From positions 1-15,273 of the forward strand of contig KN880853.1 in the NCBI GenBank assembly GCA_000934385.1: a stretch of 15,273 bases of DNA, read 5' to 3'. Numbering within the stretch: position 1 is the stretch's first letter; the number at the start of each line of letters is the position of its first letter. The notes below the pieces were generated by a model. It saw only the letters and a program-made list of their open reading frames with translations. It had not been told where the DNA came from and did no database searches. Source of the DNA: Cylindrobasidium torrendii FP15055 ss-10 (Eukaryota > Basidiomycota > Agaricomycetes > Agaricales > Physalacriaceae). The position numbers and the translations under genes were made by a program. This document shows positions 8,165 through 15,273 of this stretch, in pieces.

Positions 8165-9060
8165 GAACGGCGTAATGATGATGGGTTGATTGTATGATTG
8201 CGCCTTGAGTATAGCGTCCAAGTAGAGTGATCATGCGTGCTGCAATTTGACTGGTACGTTGTGTAAGTAGCCGTGTGTATCATGTCCATTTGAATCAACC
8301 CCGAGTCAGTTGGCAATTTCACCCAGTTTGCGAGTCTGCGAGCTCGTTTGATGCGCCATCCACGTGTCCATCAACAGTCGGGATGATCGACACGTCGGGT
8401 ATAAATTGGCGGATTCATTCTCTTTCTGATTTCTCCACTCTTCGCTGTCCACTCAGGCCCTTGCATTGTTAGCTCGATGATGCTGGATCATTGACATCAT
8501 CGGGGAAACCTCGTCAAGTCCAATGCGCCATCGACCGGCGCCTCGACTATTGTAGGTCACGAGTACGACTCGAGCGTACATTCTCACATTGTTCCTACCA
8601 TCCCATCCTCGTCCTTCCCATTGTCCTCTTATTACCCTATACCCTTATTTCACCATCCCATTATTCCTCGTCATCTCTGTGGCGAAAGCAGTCGATGCTG
8701 TCGTCACACGAGTTAACTATAAACTCTCGATTCAACATGCATCGCGTTCCCCAGGCGTTCCCCAGCTCAACCGACAGGTTCAAATAACGCAGGCCGCCCA
8801 TGTCTCTTTCTTCAAGAGACTGCCGCCGCCTGCCACAACACTACAAATATGTCATGCGGAGGAGTAACAAAGACCGCCGAGCAAAGCACCCTGCGCAGAG
8901 GCAGGGAATGCTAGAAATAAAGACAGCAGAGCATCAAAGGACTATTCAGATGGTCCAATCGAGAAAATTCACTCTTAGTTTTATCGTAGACTATTCCTGC
9001 AAATACTACAGGCATTACGCTGCGCAAAGATGAACAAGGGACTCTTGAAAGAGGGATCGA
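8165..9060 (+). repeat. Right copy of the large diverged inverted repeat
   Basis: This is the partner of 7350-8101 across a 63-nt centre (8102-8164). The inner arm, 8165-8192, is a perfect 28-nt complement of 8074-8101. Similarity then decays outward but can be followed block by block to about 9060. The stretch 8455-8745 has no counterpart on the left. It ends in a small tandem, GCGTTCCCCAG repeated twice at about 8745-8766. The CT-rich tract after the TATA box (about 8415-8450) looks like a fungal core promoter or leader. Differences between copies include several CG to CA/TG changes, as expected of methylated repeats. The unit could be a duplicated non-coding element, a decayed gene pair or a foldback transposon. 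Confidence 0.8.
8361..8406 (+). promoter_or_regulatory. Outward-facing promoter-like module: CACGTG box plus TATAAAT
   Basis: A CACGTG E-box at 8361-8366 is followed by TATAAAT at 8400-8406 and then a CT-rich tract to about 8450, a typical fungal core-promoter arrangement facing right. The first downstream ATGs (8477 and 8480) open a frame of only five codons, so any product would need splicing or be non-coding. A mirrored version exists in the left copy. Confidence 0.45.
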
Positions 9061-9145
9061 CGAGTTCAATAGAGCACAAGAGCTACGGCTCGGATGTATC
9101 AAGCATAAAAAATTAATCGACAGAATCGAAGAAGTGTGTATGTAG
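8990..9145 (+). other. Exon-like open segment encoding a charged helical peptide
   Basis: After a possible acceptor (CGTAG, 8985-8989) one frame stays open to TAG at 9143-9145. It reads TLRKDEQGTLERGIDEF and then a stretch rich in Lys, Glu, Arg and Leu ending KLIDRIEEVCM, which would form an amphipathic helix. The left repeat copy keeps a similar acceptor (TGCAG|ACT) and a faintly related KKDPKG string before it stops. No family is recognised. It could be the last exon of a lost or unusual gene, or chance. Confidence 0.25.
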
Positions 9146-10427
9146 CATAATACTTAGGCAGTGCAGGACGGAACGAGAGGTGCAGTACAAAGACTGGGCC
9201 GACTACCCATAGACCAATGTCTGATTCCCTGGCCTAGCGCGAGTGCCGTTAATTCACCCCTGACATGTACATCCGTTTAGGACTGTCAAACTAAACCCAC
9301 AAAATTCTGAGAAGAACATTGCCGGCTTGAGGTCTAACAGACAGACTTGCCCTGGGCATTGTTGGAACATGAAGTGCATCCCAATCTGACTTATTCAGCA
9401 AGTGCATGGACTTCACGGCTGGTCTAGGGGAGTCTGCAGGCTGGAGAGGCGACAGAGACGGAAAATAACAGCAGTAAGATTGAATAGAACGAGAACATAC
9501 CCTACACGGCGGGATTGCCCAGTAGATAGCACTGTCTGTCCGGGTGGACAGCACCTAACTATGCAATGGACAACGCTACGGCCGTAACATGCGATTCTTT
9601 TAGAATGGTACAATGTCTGAAAATGAGTACACTAGCAATGTGCGGTGGCACTAGCACTGGTCAGCGCTGTCGGCTCCCAGTCCCGCTCATAGTAAGGAGA
9701 GGTGGAGGTCCAGGCGCGACAAAGGGGTTGTTTTTGATGCCGGTTCACAAAAGCCTTGACCAATGGGCGTTAATGCCTAAGCGTGAGCGCTGGAACGTGG
9801 CAGCATGGGGCGGATATGTAGCGTGCTTCCGAATATGATGTACCCTGTCCAACACTTGCCTACTCACCAGCTGAAAGTTCTGAGTTTTCAAAAGTGCTAG
9901 GGCACTGTGGTGACTCGGATGCCCCGGGAGGGAAGGAGGAGGGCAGAGAATTTGCTTGGCCATGCAGACACATGGCCACCGTTATCGGAATTTGCTCCAA
10001 ACACTCGAATACATAGTCGAAGCCCAACGTTCAACTGGAACATGCCATGTTCAACATGCAATCATGAAATGATTGATCGTCAACCGGCAATGAGCCGATG
10101 TGGCGCTGCAATCTGCTTTCTACCAACTTCAACAGGCCTATGTCAGGCTGCATTATTTTTGTCCAGAGGGGACCCTCTTAGGGTCCCTCATACAGCGAAT
10201 TTTGAAGGTGTTTCCGTATGTCTAGGTGATTGGGCTGTTGAGTACTATCCGACTATCCATCTAGCCTTTGGGATTTACGACTTGATGTCTACAGTACCTA
10301 GGTAGCTACTGAACCGAAATGCAACCACTTGTAAGTAGGTATTGGATTTGGTTTATCACTTATAATTTGAAATTGGTATGATATTGTAAGTCGTGGGCTT
10401 AACACACACACCACCGCTTTTGATTCG
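9146..10427. other. About 1.3 kb without a recognisable gene
   Basis: Short frames on both strands (for example ATG 9566 to 9838 on the plus strand) have no recognisable domain and no splice pattern that joins them. The stretch next to 10428 should hold the 3' region of the transcription-factor relic. A small hairpin at 10166-10189 is listed separately. A near-palindrome GAACATGCCATGTTC lies near 10038-10052. Confidence 0.4.
10166..10189. repeat. Small hairpin (10-bp stem with one bulge)
   Basis: GAGGG-ACCCT (10166-10176, with a bulged G at 10171) pairs with AGGGT-CCCTC (10180-10189) around a CTT loop. No poly-T run or gene end adjoins it, so no role can be given. Confidence 0.5.
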
Positions 10428-13297
10428 TTAAGTAGCTCTAGATGTCGGCGGCACTCCCCCATCATCATCTCCACCCCATGCATTCTGCACCTCGTCTGGA
10501 ACGCTCGCCGGGTCAAGGATATTAGTCCACGATTGCATGCTATGTGCTATGAGTCCAACGACCATCGCACAATAATGGCACTTACTCAGCGAAGTCCAGC
10601 GGCCACATTCCTAGTCCTGCATCCCGCGTCGCTTCCTCATCCGGAAGCATCGAGAAGTCCCGGTTGAAGCCGTTCGAACCACCTGCTGCATCGTCTGATG
10701 GCATTGCCAGCTCAGACTTGCGCACTGCGTCATCCTCTGAATCATCTGCATGGGCGCGTTTGTTGCTTAGAGCCATACCAGGAATGTGCGACTTGTTGGC
10801 CGTCGCCAAATCTATTTGCAAGTTTATGGGTCGCTGTGAAATTTGGCAACGGGGAGGACGCGCAGCGCACGGGCAGCGGAGAGGGAGCGCGCGCTCAACG
10901 TCTTCAGGATATCCAGCGCCGCGTTGATGTCCGGGTTGATTGTGCTCTCAATGTTCGATGCCTTCCCAGCCGACATCCGACTTGCCCATAGGATCAAAAA
11001 CAACACGATGGTTCATATTAGCAGGTCGTACTACACATATTTAGTGAGTAGACGTTAGGCAATTAAATTAGGGGCTCGCCGTGGCCAAGATGGTGGCATT
11101 AACGAGAAGGCCCCGACCTTGCTGCCTCTCAGTGATATGGACGACTGTTCGCGCTGCGTTGGTACAGACAGCCAGGTTCGCAAGCGCCTGTGCGCTCGAA
11201 GGATGTGTTGTTGGTCGTTTCTTATCATCAAGCATGAACGAGCGGTGGACGGTAATGAGCGTGCTATTATATGCGCAGTTCAATGTGGCGCTTCGCTGGA
11301 AGATCACGACGTCTTCGCGTTGTGGATCTCGCGTTGCTGAGAGACAGATGTTAGCGCGTACATGTAGACCGGCGTGGTCAACGTTCACAGCGGTTGGGAA
11401 TGGCACTGCACCATTGATTGAGCGCAGAATCCAGGTCAACTATAATGTTGTTGATCTGTCTGGGGTTCGTGTACGCGCTACACTAAACCAGGTCAGTCAT
11501 TGATTCATCCAGTACTTGATGAGGCTTCAACTGACGATAAATTTCATAGCCGATGCTTGCATCGTCATCAAGCGCAAGTATTCCACAAAGAACACGATTT
11601 TCGACGGCTGCTCTGGCGCTTGTTCGAGCAGATCCTGGCCAGTGTCCGTAAACCAATACTCGTTGTCGCATAGTATTGGAAGCTCAGTAGCTATACTGAA
11701 AATGATCAGGAGAGGGCGCTGGTTCCGATTCGCGCGACGTACTCATCGGCTTGTATTGTGAATGTTCGGCCCATGGCGAGGGAGCCATTCCGGTACAACC
11801 AGACAAGGACCCTGAACAAGCGTCAGTCGCGGTCTACACACAAAGGTCACCGATGAGTACTCACCAGAACGCCCTCTTGTATAATTCATATTCCGTTCGT
11901 CTCATGTTATGCTGGGGCGCAATGCAAGGTCTTGCGCAATCTTCAATCCAATGCCGCTTACGGTCCAGAATCCTCGAGGGCTAGAACATCCTTGGATGTA
12001 AATCGATGCCAACGCGCCGCGCTGCAGGTCGCAAAGCGTTGGCCAGCTGAAGACGCTGGTCTCGAGCGTTGGGACCTGTGTGTAGTACTTCCAACCAGCG
12101 GATTGCCTTCTGGTGATATCGTTCTCCAGCAGCGCACGGGGATCGTCCGAGTTTCTTGAAGCGATCGCGCAAACCAAGAGAACGACGGATGCGAAACCAT
12201 GGTCATGTAGGTGTAGGCCTTGAGCAACCGAGCTCTTGAAGGATGGGTGATGCAAGAGAGTAATGAAAAGGTTGCGACAGACAAAGAGGTCGATGAGCGA
12301 TGCCATGAGTTCGGGCTCAGGGAATTGATAACGACAGGCCGCCGTATCCTGGAGCTGAGCCTCCCACTACGTTTTGAAGTTAGGCGTGCCGTGAACAAGG
12401 TCGAACAGCACTCGCTGGTGGCACGGTCCGAATGACTTTCCTCTCAGCTCTCTCGCTGCCATGACTCGACTCCGAGAACTGGCCGAGTGAGATTTCCTTG
12501 TCTTCAATAAGACGAGCTCGTATGGCGCGCGCTTAGTGTATGAAGGACGGGCCACTGGTTTTGCCGTAGAATTTGAAATGCATGGTAGAGCTTTCGATGT
12601 CGAGCTTTTCAAACACATCGACCAGGTCGGGTAAAATATCGGCTTCATGTTGTTTAATGAATTCCGCGGGTGCTGGGAAGTCTGTTGGCGGGCAGGGTGA
12701 CATTTCTGCCTGCGGTCCATACTGAGGCTTGGCGAGTGTTGTATTCGAGCTTGACGGAGTATCTGTTTGCGAGCTATTTGTCTGCAGCTGGGGGAAGTAA
12801 GAAGAGGAACAGCCAATCTGTAGAACGCATACCTGTTGGACTATGGCCTCCATGGCAGCCAATCGTTGTTCCAAAGACCCGACATAGCCGTCTGTGTGTG
12901 ATTCGTGCTGGATTCTACATGCGGGGCTTCAGGCTCAGCAGCCTTCGCAACGAGTCAGTCGCGTCCTGGGAGTGCAAACGGTGAACGCAACTTTGTGATT
13001 TCATCGGTAAACAGGCAGACGACGTTGCCTGTATGGCAAATTCGAACAGATCCGTCCAGCCCGCTGGTCGGCATCACCTTGAGCATGGGTAGTTAGTACG
13101 CGGAGTCCAGAATAGAGCGAGCCTTACGCACATTTAACTACGAATTCCATTCAATATCAGTGCCTCTGGTAGCTCAGACCATTCTACGCACTCTTCCGCT
13201 GGCGACAGGCATTGCGCGCCCGCGGACGTGTAGCTTTCCTCCTCTTTGCAGCCCTCGGCGCGCCTTTTTCTTGGTTTACAGAAAATTTGGTGAACAT
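10428..13297 (-). pseudogene. Disabled Zn2Cys6 transcription factor with fungal-specific TF domain
   Basis: The family is a nuclear DNA-binding regulator: an N-terminal Zn2Cys6 cluster, a coiled-coil linker and a fungal_trans middle region. From ATG 13297 the frame gives MFTKFSVNQEKGAPRAAKRR, then RARNACRQRKSA and TAG at 13184-13186 where cluster Cys3 is expected. Cys1 is replaced by Arg. An intron fits at 13179-13078. CSN and CHTGNVVC (the second half of the cluster) are one base out of frame with each other. The linker GYVGSLEQRLAAMEAI lies at 12889-12842. Introns fit at 12832-12788, 11864-11812, 11742-11696, 11535-11483, 11388-11337, 11079-11031 (GC donor) and 10585-10540. The TF domain shows LMASLIDLF, HDHGFASVVLLVCAIASR, SAGWKYYTQV, GFWTVSGIGLKIAQD, YELYKRAFW, CDNEYW, LDSALNQW and LAVCTNAARTVVHI. 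In-frame stops lie at 12367-12369 and 11013-11015, and frame breaks near 12540, 11905 and 10824. The C-terminus ends VPPTSRAT with TAA at 10428. The identity is clear. Loss of function is inferred. Confidence 0.88.
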
Positions 13298-13708
13298 TGA
13301 AGTTGATAGGGAGAAGTTAAGCCGTCATACGGGGAAAGTGATCGCTTGGCGGATCAAATGGTCATTTTGTTCTCTTACTCTCACCGTCTGGATATCTTAG
13401 GACATACACGCTCTTCAATTCGTCTGGTGAACCCATCGACCCTCGAACATGTCCCTCAGTACCTGCATCGCCCTGATTCGATGCCGAACAAGCCGTTCAG
13501 ACTCCTGCTCTGTTTCCGGCATGGACGCGTTTGTCCGGCATCGGGCATCCTGCGCTGCTGCATTGCAATGGACACCACCTGCTACGCGACATGAGATGGT
13601 GTACGCGTCCCGTTCCCGACGAGGACACTTAAGGAATCCGTTGGATGCGATTTGAAGTTCATCGACCTTCCTTTCCTTCTCTTTTGACGAACCCACCGAA
13701 CCAACATC
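13298..13708. other. Divergent intergenic region between regulator relic and NAD(P)-binding relic
   Basis: This 411-bp head-to-head spacer would hold both promoters. Short frames cross it, but I see none with domain content, and no clear TATA element. A plus-strand ATG at 13645 is in frame with the downstream GASRNI segment and could be chosen by gene finders as a start. The 30 residues before GASRNI then look like translated leader rather than protein. Confidence 0.4.
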
Positions 13709-14642
13709 ATGCCGTCTACCGTCAACAACGTTTATCGTTCGGTGCCTCCCGCAACATAGTCTACTATTCTGCCATACGCTTCCTCAGTACGTTTCCAAAG
13801 TCTGGTTCGCGAGACCTTCGGGCTAACTCAGCATAGATCAAGGCGCAACCGTCCATTTCCTTTTGCGCTCGACCTCTATATTCGACGGAAACAGCGAAGT
13901 CCGGCTGTTTATTCAGTCGGGCAAGGCGAAGCTAATCCAGGGCGATGCTCTGAAAGAGGCAGACGTCAAGGCTGCATGGGACTTCGCCTTGTCTACATCT
14001 CCCGTAGACCTCGTCGTCTTTACCATTGGTGTGTCTCCCGCTTTTCAATCTCTTTCAGACTATTGATATACCGGTCCAGGTGCAATCCCAAACATAAGCA
14101 TCACCAAAGGCATCATCATGGACATCCCCAATCTTGTTACCCAGTGCTATTTGAACGTTGTTTGCACAATTCCTTCTTGCACGAGCCCCAAGCTTGTCGT
14201 GATATCCTCATGCGGCCTCACCAAGCATGGCCACAAGGTCGCGCTTCCTCTCCTCAAGCCGATGTACTCATAGCTTCTCGCCGCCCCGCACAAGGACAAG
14301 CTTGGGATGGAGCGCGCCGTTGCGTATAGCGCAGGATGGTCGTGGGACAATGCAGACGGCGACGCTGCAGACATACTCGGGGCAGATTGGCAAGCACGAA
14401 AGGTTTTACCTGCTCCGGGCGTGCTCAAGAACATCCTTGTCCTGCGCCCTGCGCTCTTCACGGACGGTCCCTGCGTCGCCGACAGCGGTAAAAACGGGAA
14501 AGCGCCATACCGTGTTACTATTGGAGAGGAGCTTCGTGGCTGGACGATTTCGAGGAAGGACGCCGCTCATTTCATCTCAGTGGCGGTCACGGAGAAATGG
14601 GACGAATACAAAGACAACATTGTTAACATTAGAGCGTATTAG
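13709..14642 (+). pseudogene. Broken NAD(P)-binding (NmrA/SDR-like) Rossmann protein
   Basis: The expected role is a cytosolic NAD(P)-dependent oxidoreductase or redox-sensing Rossmann protein. The substrate is unknown. The three exons show GASRNIVYYSAIRFL, the nucleotide-binding loop, with Val where the last glycine is usual. An intron at 13787-13836 (GTACGT...CATAG, branch GCTAACTC) follows. Next come NQGATVHFLLRS, GKAKLIQGDALKEADVKAAW and DLVVFTIG. An intron at 14029-14079 precedes NLVTQCYLNVVCTIPS, LVVISSCGLTKHGHKV, KDKLGMERAVAYSAGW, LKNILVLRPALFTDGP, YRVTIGEELRGWTISRKDA and WDEYKDNIVNI. Lesions: the ATG (13709), the first strand TFIV (13728-13739) and GASR (13741) lie in three different frames. 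TAG at 14271-14273 interrupts KPMYS|LLAAPHKDK, where an aromatic codon is expected. The last codons RAY and the stop belong to a MITE end. Alternatively, a predictor may call a shortened protein from ATG 14304/14307. Confidence 0.82.
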
Positions 14643-14957
14643 TTTTGCGATATTTAGCTATTTTCGCTATTCATCTTTTTGATAACGCTGCCAAAATTTT
14701 GTTGGTCTTTGGCGGTCTTAGCTATCCCGCACTCAGCACAGCTGAATGACGAGCCCAGGACACAAATTGGATCACCCAATTTGGTGCTGCAGGGTAGTGT
14801 AGGACTGCTCCTGACCAATGCGCCTTCCTTCTATGGTGGAGAATCGACGTTGTCGCTGGTCTTGGAGGATACTAGCCATTTGGACTAATTCTGTTATTTA
14901 TCTAGACGGCTTATCGCTTCAGCTAAGATAGCTAAATATTGCCCAACTAATACGCTC
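14632..14957. mobile_element. MITE with Tc1/mariner-type features (TA target site)
   Basis: The ends are inverted repeats. Left 14628-14668 and the complement of right 14921-14961 agree at 36 of 41 positions, including a first run of 17 identical bases (ATTAGAGCGTATTAGTT). Taking TA as the duplicated target (14630-14631 and 14958-14959), the element is 326 bp and starts GAGCGTATTAG. There is no transposase frame inside, so it would be non-autonomous. It contains a small hairpin, CAAATTGG and CCAATTTG around ATCAC (about 14763-14783). The superfamily is inferred from the TA duplication only. The AT-rich edges allow other boundaries by 1-2 nt. Confidence 0.75.
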
Positions 14958-15016
14958 TAATCTGTCAAGAATGCATTACTTGGTAAAGACCGGCAAATCA
15001 GTGGACTTGCAGTAGA

Positions 15017-15257
15017 CTATAACTCACCTGGTTTTCCAATGGAGTGGCGCGTTCTCGGCGGTCGCCCTGCGCGTGATGTCAGCGTGAAGAAACCAACGCG
15101 TGCAAAAACAACAAATAGAGCGTGGCAGATGTAAGGGCGCTCAGAGAGGACGTCGGGAAATAGAGAAGGAAGACAACGACGTACATTGCTAACAACAATC
15201 TTTTCGATCGCCACGGAATGGACTAACCCGACCAAACGTCTTGATAGCCTGTCTCAT
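15017..15257 (-). other. Possible 5' part of an unrecognised minus-strand gene
   Basis: On the minus strand an ATG near 15257 opens MDETGYQDVWSG up to a GTTAGT donor-like site. A following frame (about 15185-15085) is strongly hydrophobic (YVVVFLLYFPTSSLSAL, then LYLLFLHALVSSR), suggesting one or two membrane segments. A likely acceptor (CGCGCAG) precedes GDRRERATPLENQ and a clear GTGAGT donor near 15030. Exon joining is not settled, and one solution would need a 39-nt intron. The frame would run left toward the MITE. No family is recognised. Confidence 0.25.
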
Positions 15258-15273
15258 CCATCTGCTTGAGTGC

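Noticed and set aside
7904..8366. Two tiny inward-facing frames that both start MDTW(V/M)AHQ, considered as pheromone-precursor genes
   Set aside because: They end after about 20 residues without a CaaX motif. The shared start is explained by the repeat arms.
9566..9838. 90-codon ATG-led frame
   Set aside because: No domain, biased composition typical of random frames, and no splice context.
11483..11535. Apparent TGA stop after MKFIVS in the regulator relic
   Set aside because: It lies inside a well-formed 53-nt intron. Splicing gives a continuous frame into CSAYTNPRQ.
13415..13696. 93-codon minus-strand frame in the divergent spacer
   Set aside because: It starts at GTG, has no recognisable domain, and sits where both promoters are expected.
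1..15273. CRISPR arrays, rRNA genes, retrotransposon LTRs or reverse transcriptase
   Set aside because: No regularly spaced direct repeats, rRNA-like blocks or RT/integrase motifs were seen on either strand.

Overview
The window looks like nuclear DNA of a mushroom-forming basidiomycete (Agaricomycetes). It shows 45-100 nt GT-AG introns, one of them already in the N-terminal exons of a Zn2Cys6 regulator, F-box/LRR proteins of the type expanded in that group, a Sec24-like coat gene, and no bacterial features. The species cannot be named from sequence alone.

Layout: 1-660 holds unassigned, partly open sequence that may be the decayed 5' part of the next gene. About 661-2030 (+) is a broken Sec24 (COPII cargo adaptor) copy with several frameshifts, missing zinc-finger cysteines and no C-terminal half. 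2031-2840 is intergenic with one very strong GC hairpin. 2841-4084 (+) and 4407-6029 (-) are two convergent F-box/LRR-like genes, the only genes that read as intact. 6030-7350 is the F-box promoter plus sequence without a recognisable gene. About 7350-9060 is a large diverged inverted repeat: two outward-facing copies of one unit around a 63-nt centre, each with a CACGTG box and a TATA-like element. 9146-10427 has no recognisable gene. 10428-13297 (-) is a nearly full-length but disabled Zn2Cys6 transcription factor gene whose introns can still be traced. 13298-13708 separates it from a divergent NAD(P)-binding (NmrA/SDR-like) gene at 13709-14642 (+), which has a nonsense codon and a scrambled start. 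That gene's present stop lies in the terminal inverted repeat of a 326-bp MITE (14632-14957). The right end may hold the 5' end of another minus-strand gene.

Taken together this is an eroding block. Three recognisable single-copy-type genes (Sec24, the regulator, the reductase) are disabled side by side, while two F-box genes stay open. The Sec24 copy cannot be the only functional one in the genome, so functional paralogues should exist elsewhere. Some one-base lesions could be assembly errors. Lost cysteines, nonsense substitutions, altered splice sites and the missing Sec24 C-terminus are harder to explain that way. The two structural novelties are the outward-facing inverted duplication and the MITE that supplies a stop codon.
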